From Bacteroides bouchesdurhonensis (GTDB taxonomy: Bacteria; Bacteroidota; Bacteroidia; Bacteroidales; Bacteroidaceae): a stretch of 64,000 nucleotides of DNA. The DNA lies in the NCBI RefSeq assembly GCF_900155865.1, contig NZ_LT707006.1, positions 3,884,577 to 3,948,576 of the forward strand. The letters are read 5' to 3'. The notes beneath the pieces were generated by a model, which was not told where the DNA came from, searched no databases, and was given only the letters and a program-made list of their open reading frames with translations. Positions 35,993 through 45,336 of this stretch are shown here, piece by piece. The translations under genes and the position numbers were made by a program. Numbering within the stretch: the stretch's first letter is position 1; the number at the start of each line of letters is the position of its first letter.

Positions 35993-37096
35993 TTATGAAA
36001 GAGCTGGAGTAAGTCTCCGCATGGTTTGCAGTTTTTTTTCCGTTTCCTGCCATTCATCATTCAGTTCAGAGGAAGCCAAAAGTCCTCCCCCGGCATAAAA
36101 CGTCAAAGTCTCTTTACCAACCTGCATACAACGCAGATTCACATACAAATCTGTTCGTCCATCGGGATCAAGCCATCCTATAAATCCGGAATAATAACTG
36201 CGGTCATACCCTTCATTATCTACTATAAAACGGTAGGCTTCTTCTTTGGGAAGTCCACAAACAGCAGGAGTCGGATGTAACACATTCAAGAGTTCTCCCA
36301 AAGTCTCGCTATTCTTTAAAGAAAACTGGAAATCCGTCTTCAAATGTGACAAAGCACCTGCATAAGCAGGATAAGGTCCGTTTTCAGTGGCCCGAATTCC
36401 TAACGAAAGCAGTTGATGACGAATATACGACGTCACATACTCCTGTTCCTTCCGATTCTTATCATCCCATATTTGCGGAAGTTTTCCGCCTTGCAATGGC
36501 TGAGTTCCTGCTAAAGCCACTGTATTCCATTCTTTTTTTTCTCCGGACAATAGAATCTCAGGGGTACTTCCCAGCCAAATACCAGTTTGAGGAGTATAAC
36601 ATAAATATATATACGAATGCACATAACGTCGGCAAGCAATCCGAAAAGCAGCTAATGGAGAAAATTCGGATACTTTCTGAATGGTCAAACAACGTGAAAG
36701 CACGAGCTTATCGAAAGTATGATTGCTCAATGCTTCTATAAAAGTATGAAAGCATGCTGCATACTCTTCAGAACAAGAAGCTATAAATGATTCCTCCTCT
36801 GAAGAAAACACTGAAAAATCATCCGGAATTATTCCTTCCTCAATAGGCAAAGGCTGTCCCGGCTGCTCTGATTGTATCAATACAATAGGGCATGCCTCAC
36901 TTACATGAAAAGGTGCGATTACAAATCCTCTTTGTCCATCCAAATCCTTCACATCATAAATCAAGCAAACTTCACCGGTCGTTTGTGTCAAAAAACGAGG
37001 ATGCTCCTCCCCCGGAATACGGTAAATAGCAAACGGCTGTTTCCGCTGAATAAATGCATCAATAGTTGTCAAGTTCCTTATTTCTTCGTCGGTCAT
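35993..37096 (-). CDS. menF: Isochorismate synthase (MenF/EntC family)
   Basis: A 367-residue chorismate-binding enzyme. Conserved blocks: FDKLVLSRCLTIQ, VALAGTQPLQGG, RKEQEYVTSYIRHQL, VLHPTPAVCGLPKEEAYRFI and GYDRSYYSGFIGWLDPDG. It commits chorismate to menaquinone. It overlaps the upstream HAD-thioesterase gene by 4 bases. Confidence 0.93.
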   Translation of the reverse strand: MTDEEIRNLTTIDAFIQRKQPFAIYRIPGEEHPRFLTQTTGEVCLIYDVKDLDGQRGFVIAPFHVSEACPIVLIQSEQPGQPLPIEEGIIPDDFSVFSSEEESFIASCSEEYAACFHTFIEALSNHTFDKLVLSRCLTIQKVSEFSPLAAFRIACRRYVHSYIYLCYTPQTGIWLGSTPEILLSGEKKEWNTVALAGTQPLQGGKLPQIWDDKNRKEQEYVTSYIRHQLLSLGIRATENGPYPAYAGALSHLKTDFQFSLKNSETLGELLNVLHPTPAVCGLPKEEAYRFIVDNEGYDRSYYSGFIGWLDPDGRTDLYVNLRCMQVGKETLTFYAGGGLLASSELNDEWQETEKKLQTMRRLTPALS

Positions 37097-38325
37097 CTCT
37101 TTTTCATAACACTGTTTACTACCCGTACGGAAGATACTAATTTATTAGTTGAAGTAAATACATCGACATTCCATACATGGGAAGAACGGCCTTTATGTAC
37201 AATAGTCCCTACTGCACGAACAGTATCCCCTTCGTGTGCGGAAGATATATGATTTCCACTGACTTGCATACCAACAACAATTTCATCCGGCTGGCAAAGA
37301 ATCATCGATCCAAGTCCGGCAACAGTTTCTGCCAATGCAAGAGTAGCTCCGCCATGTAAGATACCAAAAGGTTGGCGGGTACGGTGATCGACCGGCATTG
37401 TGGCTTCCACCCGATCTTCGGCAGCATAAGTATATTGAATACCCAGGTTTCCCATCAACGCATGGCGGGCCTGTGCATTCAATTCATCAAGAGGAATTTC
37501 CGCCGCACGAATTTCTTCCAGAATAACTTTCTCCACAGCAATAGCTACTCCGTCTTCTTCATTCGAAGCTGTCACATAATCTGCACAAGCTTTTACCGAA
37601 TCTTGCGAATGTCCCATGGCAATGCCCAATCCGGCTAGCTGGATCATAGTCACATCACATACTCCGTCACCTATTGCAATCACTTCTTCACGTTTCATCT
37701 TCAACTGTTCCAATAAAGCACCCAGTGTATTAGCTTTGTCAATGGAACAAGGAACAACCTCAAGAAAATACGGTTCAGAACGGAAAACATCCAATGCTCC
37801 ATTCAACCGTCTTTTCCAATGATCTTCCAAGCTTACCAATGATTCTTCGTCATCACTTACCAACATACATTTGCAAGGAGCGAAATCAATAGCCGTTGAA
37901 AACTCTTCTTCCTTAATTACCCGCAGATTATTGAGCCGGGCTTCACTTTGAATATGTTCATTCTCTGGTGCATTCGTGATAAGAGTATCATCATGATAAG
38001 TAAATAAAGCAAATCCATTTTTATGTGCTTTCTTCTCCAGATATGGCAGCATCTCAGGATTGATCCGTCTTTCAAACAGTATTTTCCCGTCTTGTGCATC
38101 GATTATCTGACAACCATTGTATGACAGGATATAACCTCCGTAATTTCCCAGTTCAAGAGACTTAGCCAACGGCATTACCCCATATGTAGGTCTGCCGGAT
38201 GCCAATACAATGCGCACTCCCATTTGTTGCACTTTCAGTAAAGCGGCAAGTGTACGCTTACTAACTTCTTTTGTCTCATTGAGAAGAGTTCCGTCTACAT
38301 CAAGAACCAATAATTTATATTTCAT
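37093..38325 (-). CDS. HAD phosphatase fused to MenI-like DHNA-CoA thioesterase
   Basis: A 410-residue two-domain protein, first gene of the men operon. Residues 1-270 form a Cof/HAD-IIB hydrolase: LVLDVDGTLLNETKE (nucleophile D), VLASGRPTYGV, and IGDGVCDVTMIQLAGLGIAM for motif IV. Residues 275-410 form a hotdog thioesterase: MPVDHRTRQPFGILHGGATL and AETVAGLGS, like E. coli YdiI/MenI. The thioesterase half supplies the 1,4-dihydroxy-2-naphthoyl-CoA hydrolase step after MenB. The HAD half may act on an unknown phosphate ester. Both active sites look intact. Confidence 0.9.
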   Translation of the reverse strand: MKYKLLVLDVDGTLLNETKEVSKRTLAALLKVQQMGVRIVLASGRPTYGVMPLAKSLELGNYGGYILSYNGCQIIDAQDGKILFERRINPEMLPYLEKKAHKNGFALFTYHDDTLITNAPENEHIQSEARLNNLRVIKEEEFSTAIDFAPCKCMLVSDDEESLVSLEDHWKRRLNGALDVFRSEPYFLEVVPCSIDKANTLGALLEQLKMKREEVIAIGDGVCDVTMIQLAGLGIAMGHSQDSVKACADYVTASNEEDGVAIAVEKVILEEIRAAEIPLDELNAQARHALMGNLGIQYTYAAEDRVEATMPVDHRTRQPFGILHGGATLALAETVAGLGSMILCQPDEIVVGMQVSGNHISSAHEGDTVRAVGTIVHKGRSSHVWNVDVFTSTNKLVSSVRVVNSVMKKR

Positions 38326-38350
38326 GGCTTCACGATTTTGATTTAGATTA

Positions 38351-38358
38351 CAAAGGTA
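38351..38358 (-). promoter_or_regulatory. Promoter -7 box of the men operon
   Basis: TACCTTTG on the minus strand, 26 bases before the HAD-MenI start. It would drive six genes from 38325 to 31271. Confidence 0.6.
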
Positions 38359-38409
38359 GGAAATTGAGCGAACGACAGAAAGCGGAAACTGATAAAAATT
38401 ACTATTATT

Positions 38410-38772
38410 TCATTCTTTCAGATGTGTTTCCAGATAATCCCGAAGGATTCGGGCATGATTATAGATTAGTTCTTTAGAAGCGTAAATCAATGTTACTACA
38501 GGATATGGTTTGATAAGAGACAGAAAATCAGCCATGGCCGGAGAAGTTTCCAGCTCTTTTTGATACAATACCACAAAGTCATTCCAATGCCCCGGAATAT
38601 CCTCATGAAACCACTGCCGCAACATTGCGGAAGGAGTTATATCTTTCGCCCAATAATCATATCTTAAACACTCTTTTTTGATGCCGCGTGGCCATAATTT
38701 ATCCACTAAAACCCGATATCCATCTGTCTCCGAATATTCTTCGTATACTCGTTTTATCCTAACTTGAACCAT
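38410..38772 (-). CDS. DUF488 family protein
   Basis: A 120-residue DUF488 (YeaO-type) protein. Recognisable blocks: RVLVDKLWPRGIKKECL, DYWAKDITPSAMLRQWFHED and VTLIYASKELIYNHARILRD. The biochemical role is not established. It stands alone, with a long gene-free region upstream. Confidence 0.9.
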   Translation of the reverse strand: MVQVRIKRVYEEYSETDGYRVLVDKLWPRGIKKECLRYDYWAKDITPSAMLRQWFHEDIPGHWNDFVVLYQKELETSPAMADFLSLIKPYPVVTLIYASKELIYNHARILRDYLETHLKE

Positions 38773-40143
38773 TGTCGTTTATACTAAGTTTATATAGAAT
38801 AAACCAAGAAAACAGTAAATTGTTTAAATAAGCTGTTCAATTAGTACTTTCTAAACCTGACATATAACCAAATGGAAAATAACTATACTTTATACGGTTT
38901 TATAGTAACATGATTCTCAACTCTAACGGATACAAACCTGTGTCAATACAGGGAAACGCAAGATAATATAAACTTTTTTCAAAACAAGACATGAGCAAAC
39001 TAACGTTCAACAATGAGAGTAGAAAAAAACAAAGTGAGAGTAATCCTCTACAAGTCACAATTTACATATATCACTGTTTATCAATATATTAAATCATTGC
39101 TAATTCTCCAAAAAGAAAGTAATTCGCTACTCTCACTTTCACTCTCACCTTTATGCTCCTTTTCCTCAAAACACTCTCAGGTCAAGAGCAGTATTTGTCA
39201 ACAAATTACAAATACTGCTTACAGTACATCCGACTAATAATGTTTGAACTAAATAGTCACACTGCTTTTGATACTGGAAAGTAGGAAGAGCCAATTGAGC
39301 ACCATGACTTTCTGTTCGTACCTTAAAAATAACAGGGGCTTTCTCATGTGATTAAGATCTAACTACCGTCCTTCTTGTTCAGGATATCAATATCGTGTGT
39401 ATATAGAAAAGGAGTAATCGTTTATTCGGTATCCCCGGGAGTATTAGGTAAAATTTTAAACAATATTATAAATCTTTTTTTCTTAGCACTATCATAAACA
39501 AAGTACTCTCACTTTAAAAAAACAGCTATCACTTCGAACATATAAGCACCAATAATAAAATCACATAATAAACTAATAATCAATAATATACTTACCACAA
39601 CACGAAAAAAGGAAGCAGGAAAGAAGCGTAAAGTGAGAGTGAGAGTGAGAGTAGCCTGAATCAGGCTTCCACAAAGGTCGATTTAGGCTAGAAAAGCGAA
39701 TTAAAAGCATTCATAATATCACACAACAATTATATAATTTAGACAACTTTTCATCCATCAAATCCTCAGTATCCAATGAATAAGACAGAAAAACCAAGAT
39801 CACAAAAGATAAATAAAAGTAAGAGCGAATAAATCAAGTATAAGAGTACCCCAAATCATGTACAAGAGTGACATCAATCAAGTACAAGAGTGACACCAAT
39901 CAAGTACTAGAACTGACAGACTGAAGTACAACAATTCACCAAATGAAGTACAAGAAACGATCAGGTGAAGTACAAGAGTAGCACATGTGAAGTATTCAAT
40001 TATTCAGGGTTTCCGTTTTTTTAGAATCTTATCCAAACACCTGCCATTTCATTTAACTTCTTTGCCCATATTTCCACATAAAGGTTCTATTTTGTCATAT
40101 CTGCAATATAATGGATGTAATCAGCTCTTCGATGAATACTTAC
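38773..40143. other. 1.37-kb gene-free region with short repeats
   Basis: No credible coding sequence; the longest frame (39013-39237) is low-complexity. CTCTCACTTT words and their complements recur at about 39031, 39129-39150, 39505 and 39630-39654 (three GTGAGA units in a row). An ordered 22-bp tandem array occupies 39835-40010. It may hold a non-coding RNA, a regulatory region or the remains of a lost element. Confidence 0.6.
39835..40010. repeat. Eight 22-bp tandem repeats
   Basis: Units begin at 39835, 39857, 39879, 39901, 39923, 39945, 39967 and 39989, each exactly 22 bp. The best conserved part is AAGTACAAGAGTGACA preceded by C or G. The first three start CAAG or CATG, the later ones GAAG. 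Units 2, 3 and 7 are closest to consensus and unit 8 is the most degenerate. The constant length with drift resembles iterons or protein-binding arrays; there are no CRISPR-like unique spacers. Confidence 0.8.
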
Positions 40144-41073
40144 CTATTCATTTCCCTTTATAGGCCTATCCGTATGTATTTCTATAATTTTAGTTGAAAC
40201 AGCATATTCATCAGGAACTATTTTTCCACCCATTTCATTTGCCCATGCTTTAGTAAATTCGGCTCCCAAATATATGATAATGGAAGAATAATAAATCCAT
40301 GTAATAAAAACAATCATAAATGCAGCAGCCCCGTAAACGCTACCCACATTAGTCATCTCTATATAAAAAGAGATTCCCCATTGCCCTATCAATAACAATA
40401 TAGTGGTCACCATTGCTCCAATACAAACATCCCTGCTTTTTATTTTTGCATCGGGTAATATCTTAAATATTAATGTAAATATGATAGTCGTTATAATGAT
40501 ATTTATAATGATTCCTATTATCCTGACCAATGAACTAGCCACTTCCGGATAATTAACCATAAAGTTTTTGCTCAACTCTCCGATTATATTGGTAATAGTA
40601 AATGTAATCAAAAGTATAAAAGCAAATACAAGAATGACTGAAAAAGAAAGTATCCTATTTTTAATATATTTAAGCCAACCTTTTTTAGGAACTGCCTTTA
40701 TTCCCCAGATTGTATTTAATGAATTTTGTATCTCCGCAAAAATTGTAGTAGCACCAAAAATAGAAATGATTAAACTAACAATGGCAGCAAAAGTAGAAGT
40801 GTCAGCCTTCTCAGCATTAGCTATAATATAACTCAGTGCTTCAGCAACTTCAGGTCCTACAATTGATTTTAATTCAACATATAGCTGATTGGCAAGGTCC
40901 ATTTGGAAATAGACCCCAATAGTAATTAATAGAGAAAGAAAAGGAATAATTGAAAACAACGTTGCATAAGCCAATGAAGCACTCAACCTAGTAACATTGT
41001 CATCAATAAATCCCACAATTGTATCCTTTAATACCTTTAATAATAAAGATAAACTAAATTTCTTCTTTTTCAT
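40144..41073 (-). CDS. YihY/BrkB-family inner membrane protein
   Basis: A 309-residue protein with about six hydrophobic segments (ATLFSIIPFLSLLITIGVYF, FAAIVSLIISIFGATTIFAE, ILSFSVILVFAFILLITFTI, IIGIIINIIITTIIFTLIF and two more). The N-terminal DDNVTRLSASLAYATLFSII is the family signature. Function unknown; older annotation as RNase BN is wrong for this family. The start MKKKKF at 41073 is preferred over 41088. Confidence 0.9.
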   Translation of the reverse strand: MKKKKFSLSLLLKVLKDTIVGFIDDNVTRLSASLAYATLFSIIPFLSLLITIGVYFQMDLANQLYVELKSIVGPEVAEALSYIIANAEKADTSTFAAIVSLIISIFGATTIFAEIQNSLNTIWGIKAVPKKGWLKYIKNRILSFSVILVFAFILLITFTITNIIGELSKNFMVNYPEVASSLVRIIGIIINIIITTIIFTLIFKILPDAKIKSRDVCIGAMVTTILLLIGQWGISFYIEMTNVGSVYGAAAFMIVFITWIYYSSIIIYLGAEFTKAWANEMGGKIVPDEYAVSTKIIEIHTDRPIKGNE

Positions 41074-41168
41074 TGCTAAAACTTCCATTTTAATCTTTCT
41101 TTATCCATACAGCTACATGATGAGCAGCATCATCAATCTCACTACTCCCTTTTTATACCAATTGAGTG

Positions 41169-42473
41169 CTAGGAAAAGATATCCAATAACTCTTCTCTTT
41201 TTAAAAGAATTGCTTTTGCCATCTCAATTCTCTCATTAAGATATGTACAAACTGTTTCCCACTGATAATAAGGGAAACAAGAAGTAAAGACAGGAAGTAC
41301 TGCTTCTTTTTCATTCAAAAGAATTTTCACCCATATCTTACGATCTTTATCATGATAAAAAACCCATTGTACATTAGCAGCCATTGGAGAAATCTCATAA
41401 TCTTTCCAATATCGGGAAACAGAATCGGAAATGGAAACTTGGACATCCGTTTTTTCTATTCCCATCAATGCCACAAAAGGAATAACCGTTTCCGCATGAG
41501 CAAAACGAAAGTTCGCCCGAATATCAGACTTACCACTTATGACCTCCTCTGCAGTATGAATGAATTCTGCTAATAAAGGTCATGAAATTGCAACAGGCAA
41601 CATTTTTCCGACAGGTGCAGCACTCTTGCTCATATACTGTCGCAAATTTTGTGTCTGCCAATAATCGCTCCATTCGTCTATTGTGAAAAGGCTATCCAAA
41701 TTGGTCAAATCACCTGTATCGGGAAGTATGGCAGCAATGGAAAATAATGCCATGACAAATTCCTCTGCTTCATGATCTGTTTCTTGTCCCGATCTAAAAA
41801 AGAGATTTTTCATAATAGGAGCAGGAGATATCTTTTTTCTCACAAAATCTTTATATATAGGAAGCCAATCACCTTTTTCCTTATAATCAACATAAGGCTT
41901 GTTTAAGAAAAAAAAACGAAGTATATCATTATATTGCCTTCCCTCATTACGTTGTATGCGCAACGAAGAATTATATTGTGCCATGCAGGCAAGAAATACA
42001 TCCATACTATGTATACAACGGGGTACATAAGTCGCTATTGCCTCTATTTTAGCTGAATCGCTGAATAGTGGGGAATAGTGTTTCATCATACGTCTGGCTA
42101 TCCCTTGTTGCTCCATTTCTCCTACGACTGATAAATTTCCCCATTGCCCCTCAAAAGCCTCTGATAAATGCTGTAATGTAGAAAGCAACCTTACTCCCGC
42201 CGTTGTTAATCTGTTTTCCTGTTGAGCGGCAATTAACATCCCCTTCACCTTATTCAAAGCCTTGCCTGAAGTTGGAAAACGAGCTCCATGTCTTCCCAGA
42301 TGATTCATATAGAATGGAACCATACTGTCCTGAAAAAGCACAGTCGAGTCTTTCACAACAGGATATGGCATAGCTGTTCCCGCATATTGTCGTATTCCAA
42401 CCTGCCCCCATATTATTGAGGCAGGACAAAGCATAAAAATTCCGATTAACAATAATTCTTTCATATTATCCAT
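41169..42473 (-). pseudogene. MINPP-like histidine acid phosphatase interrupted by one stop codon
   Basis: The full-length frame (434 codons) keeps both catalytic motifs of inositol-polyphosphate phosphatases: GRHGARFP near residue 60 and FRFAHAETVIPF after the break. A single in-frame TGA at 41580-41582 falls between ISALPV-like (MLPVAIS) and PLLAEFIH; CGA-to-TGA would explain it. The reading frame is otherwise open through the stop. A signal peptide is present (PASIIWGQ). As written only a 297-residue product without the HAE motif would be made, so it should be inactive unless the stop is suppressed or is a sequencing error. Confidence 0.85.
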
Positions 42474-42772
42474 CCATTTTATTTATAGACTATAACGATG
42501 GAAGAAGAGTAATGTTCATCTGGAATCCGATAGAACATTACATGGTTACAATAACCAACATTAACATGTCATCTCCTCCCTATTATGTATATAAGAATTG
42601 TTGTTAAAACCTTCTTTTAGCACAAACTATTTTCTTACGCACTGCGTTTTCCTTTCAAACGGAACTGGGGGACTGCCACCTGTTATGATTCCACAAAATA
42701 TTAGTTCTTATACATTAATATAACTATAAATTGGTATTATGTATTTTATAATTAACCTAAACCAACTTAATT

Positions 42773-42982
42773 ATGGAAACTAGTAAATCTAACTTTCTGA
42801 TCGGTCTGACAATAGGTTCAGCTATCGGAGCACTTGCTTATCGTTATTCACGTACGGCAAAAGCCAAAATACTAAAAAAGAAAATTCATCATGCCATAAC
42901 AAAAATTACCGACCAGGCGGAAGATATTACAGATACCTTGAAAGACAAGGTTCACACAGCTCTTCCAAAAGTCAAAAGATAG
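42773..42982 (+). CDS. Small YtxH-like protein
   Basis: 69 residues: a glycine-rich membrane segment (FLIGLTIGSAIGALAYRY) followed by a basic amphipathic helix, like YtxH/GvpP-type stress proteins. It opens a run of small genes leading to the manganese catalase, probably a co-regulated stress group. The 300 bases before it (42474-42772) contain no gene I can see. Confidence 0.6.
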   Translation: METSKSNFLIGLTIGSAIGALAYRYSRTAKAKILKKKIHHAITKITDQAEDITDTLKDKVHTALPKVKR

Positions 42983-43005
42983 GCTATGCAGCAGGCAATT
43001 TGACT

Positions 43006-43281
43006 ATGAATATGGAATGGAACAATAAATGCAAATATCTCTCTACATCCTTACAAACAAAGGATTATGAAGAATTACACATGCTATGTCTGTCAGCTTA
43101 TGCAGAAGGCCGTAAAGATGAGAGGAACAATGCGCTGGAAGCATATCGGCTCAGGTGTAGCTCCCTTTTAGGAAACAAATGCATGGATTCTTCTGCAGAA
43201 GTACGAAAAAAGACCTGCGATGGGAACTGTTATTATATAAGAAAATATTTATCTGAATTGGATAAACTGGATGGATCTTAA
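43006..43281 (+). CDS. Hypothetical protein (91 aa)
   Basis: Starts MNMEWNNKCKYL, 23 bases after the YtxH-like gene. Helical and charged, with five cysteines (LHMLCLSAY, LRCSSLLGNKC, KKTCDGNCYY). No recognised family. Located between the YtxH-like gene and the manganese catalase, so probably part of the same stress unit. Confidence 0.5.
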   Translation: MNMEWNNKCKYLSTSLQTKDYEELHMLCLSAYAEGRKDERNNALEAYRLRCSSLLGNKCMDSSAEVRKKTCDGNCYYIRKYLSELDKLDGS

Positions 43282-43343
43282 TCATATAAAATACAGATGT
43301 ACATCTAATTAACCTAAATTATTAATTAAAAAATGAATCTATT

Positions 43344-44297
43344 ATGTTTTACCATGTAAAAGAACTTCAGTTCAATGCTCGTGTATCACAGCCTGATCCT
43401 CGTTTCGCACGTGTGATGCTTGAAGCATTCGGTGGGGCCAACGGTGAGTTGAAATCTGCTCTACAGTATTTTGTACAGGCATTTAGTTGCCATAATCCCT
43501 ACCCTGACAAATATGACATGCTTATGGATATTGCCACTGAGGAATTCGGTCATCTTGAGATCGTTGGTGCAACCATTCAAATGCTTCTCGGACCTGTAAA
43601 TGGAGAAATGAAAGATGTGATGGAAGATTCTCCTTTGCGTACCATGATGGAAGGAAAAGCAAGCAAAGAAGATCTCATTCACCAAGCCTTCACTAATCCA
43701 GCTTTTTTGGTTACAGCTCCTGGAAGCCCTGTACTGACAGACAGTAATGGGAATCCATGGTGTGCTACCTATGTGTCAGCCAATGCTGATTTAACGGTAG
43801 ACCTGCGGTCCAATATGGCTGGTGAAGCTCGTGCTAAAATAGGTTACGAAAATCTCATTCCGCTTACAGATGACCCGCTTGTGAAGGAAACGCTTGTATT
43901 TCTTATGACCCGTGAAGTAACTCATTTCCAACAATTCGAAGCTGCATTAGAAACAATTCAGCCCAACTTTCCACCAGGAGTATTTCAAACATCCCCTCGA
44001 TATAGTAATCTTTATTTCAATCTTTCTAATGGAAAAGAAGTCCGTGGACCATGGAATGAAGGTGAAAGTTCCAGGCTCAAGGAAGAATGGCAATATATCG
44101 CTGATCCGATAAATGAGGTCAGAGATACTGACGGACTGCTTCACCGTGAACCGGAAGGCACTGAACGGACAGAAGAGGAAGTGCTCCAGACTGATAAAAA
44201 ATTAGCTGAAGAACGCAGTAATGAAATACTTTCCAGTATTCCTAAGGGGGAAATGTGTTGGTGCAATTATGAAAATCAAAAGAATAAAAGGAAATAA
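43344..44297 (+). CDS. Manganese catalase
   Basis: A 317-residue di-manganese catalase. Metal ligands lie in the ferritin-like helices: GGANGELKSALQYFVQAF, DIATEEFGHLEIVGATIQML and LVFLMTREVTHFQQFEAALE. DLRSNMAGEARAKIGYENLI is also typical. It converts hydrogen peroxide to water and oxygen without heme. The C-terminal tail has CWCNYENQ. Neighbouring small basic proteins resemble general-stress genes. Confidence 0.94.
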   Translation: MFYHVKELQFNARVSQPDPRFARVMLEAFGGANGELKSALQYFVQAFSCHNPYPDKYDMLMDIATEEFGHLEIVGATIQMLLGPVNGEMKDVMEDSPLRTMMEGKASKEDLIHQAFTNPAFLVTAPGSPVLTDSNGNPWCATYVSANADLTVDLRSNMAGEARAKIGYENLIPLTDDPLVKETLVFLMTREVTHFQQFEAALETIQPNFPPGVFQTSPRYSNLYFNLSNGKEVRGPWNEGESSRLKEEWQYIADPINEVRDTDGLLHREPEGTERTEEEVLQTDKKLAEERSNEILSSIPKGEMCWCNYENQKNKRK

Positions 44298-44340
44298 TAT
44301 TTCCAAATTCTCCCATTGTTTAACTTAAATACTTAACTTT

Positions 44341-44457
44341 ATGACAACAAAAACTGAGAAAAAACAAATGGAAGCAAAAAGTGACAAGAAAGGTACACAA
44401 AGTAAGGCTAATGAAAATAAGCCTACCGCTTCAAAAAAGAAATCGGACAAGAAATAG
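44341..44457 (+). CDS. Lysine-rich 38-residue protein
   Basis: MTTKTEKKQMEAKSDKKGTQ and a further 18 residues, almost entirely K, T, S, N and E. It is 43 bases after the catalase, with a terminator just downstream. Possibly a disordered or nucleic-acid-binding stress peptide; could be spurious, but the position favours a real gene. Confidence 0.45.
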   Translation: MTTKTEKKQMEAKSDKKGTQSKANENKPTASKKKSDKK

Positions 44458-44492
44458 TCTGATATTCTAACAGAATGAATTTTAAGCCTTTA

Positions 44493-44524
44493 TCCCGATG
44501 GAGAACTGTTCTTCTCCATCGGGA
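44493..44524 (+). terminator. Hairpin after the catalase unit
   Basis: A perfect 13-bp stem (44493-44505 with 44512-44524), but the 3' side lacks a long U-run. It probably ends or stabilises the catalase transcript. Confidence 0.55.
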
Positions 44525-44567
44525 ACTCTAGAAGACCTATTATTTAACCCCCTAAACTAAATGCCAT

Positions 44568-44714
44568 ATGAAAAAGAAAATTTTTATCATCTCAGCATGT
44601 TTAATAGCCATATACGTATCATCTCGTTGGAACCAAAAGGAACAAGGAGCTAAAAATGTAAAAAAAGTCACGAATAATACATTGGACCATATTTCCGACC
44701 CAAAAGAAAGGTAA
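44568..44714 (+). CDS. Small membrane-anchored protein (48 aa)
   Basis: MKKKIFIISACLIAIYVSSR is a single hydrophobic anchor followed by a polar tail ending DHISDPKER. Unknown family. Part of the run of small genes after the manganese catalase. Confidence 0.4.
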   Translation: MKKKIFIISACLIAIYVSSRWNQKEQGAKNVKKVTNNTLDHISDPKER

Positions 44715-44877
44715 CACCAACAGTCAATGATCCCGACAAAACACAAAAGTGTGTCGGGCAAGACACAGGTGGTAAAAAACAACTCTAGGAAGATTACAAC
44801 AGCGTAAAAAACAAGTTAATTGAAACATACGCTTGTATTCTTCCACAGTTCAATTATCAATCAAAATTTATATAGGT

Positions 44878-45075
44878 ATGAATATCCTTGCTGTCTGGTT
44901 TGCCGGTCTGGTACTAACAATCAAATGCGCTTGGGAAATTAGTTTCCTCAAAATTCAAGCAGGAAAAAAAATTATAGCTATCCTAACAGTAGTCCTTACA
45001 AGCTGGATAGGTGCATTCCTCTATACTTTCTTCTTCAAAGAAAAAATAGTGGCATGGTTAAACAGAGAACGATGA
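44878..45075 (+). CDS. Small two-helix membrane protein (65 aa)
   Basis: Starts MNILAVWFAGLVLTIKCAWE and has a second helix IAILTVVLTSWIGAFLYTFF followed by KEKIVAWLNRER. The ATG at 44878 has a ggt-type leader. No family recognised; probably belongs to the stress gene group. Confidence 0.5.
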   Translation: MNILAVWFAGLVLTIKCAWEISFLKIQAGKKIIAILTVVLTSWIGAFLYTFFFKEKIVAWLNRER

Positions 45076-45336
45076 TAAGCGATCTCAAGAAATATTCAAG
45101 ACACATGGCCTAGCCCCCCCCAAGAAATAACACAACCACTAGAAAGATCAAGCGTAGATTATACACACACTTGGCTTTCGTCTTTTACCGACTTTCAAGA
45201 CTACTGGATGCATAGATAAAGATACTCTCTAAGAAATCGACTGTTTAGTAATAAAAAAAAGACATATCCCTCCCTTTATATTATCATAAATTTGCGTATT
45301 TTTGCGAAAAAATTAAAAAACATTCAATACAAAAAG

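Noticed and set aside
39013..39237. 74-codon frame in the gene-free region
   Set aside because: Low-complexity LSLSLSP-type translation of CTCTCAC repeats; no promoter or homology features.
39835..40010. Possible CRISPR array
   Set aside because: Units are contiguous 22-bp repeats with no unique spacers and no cas genes.
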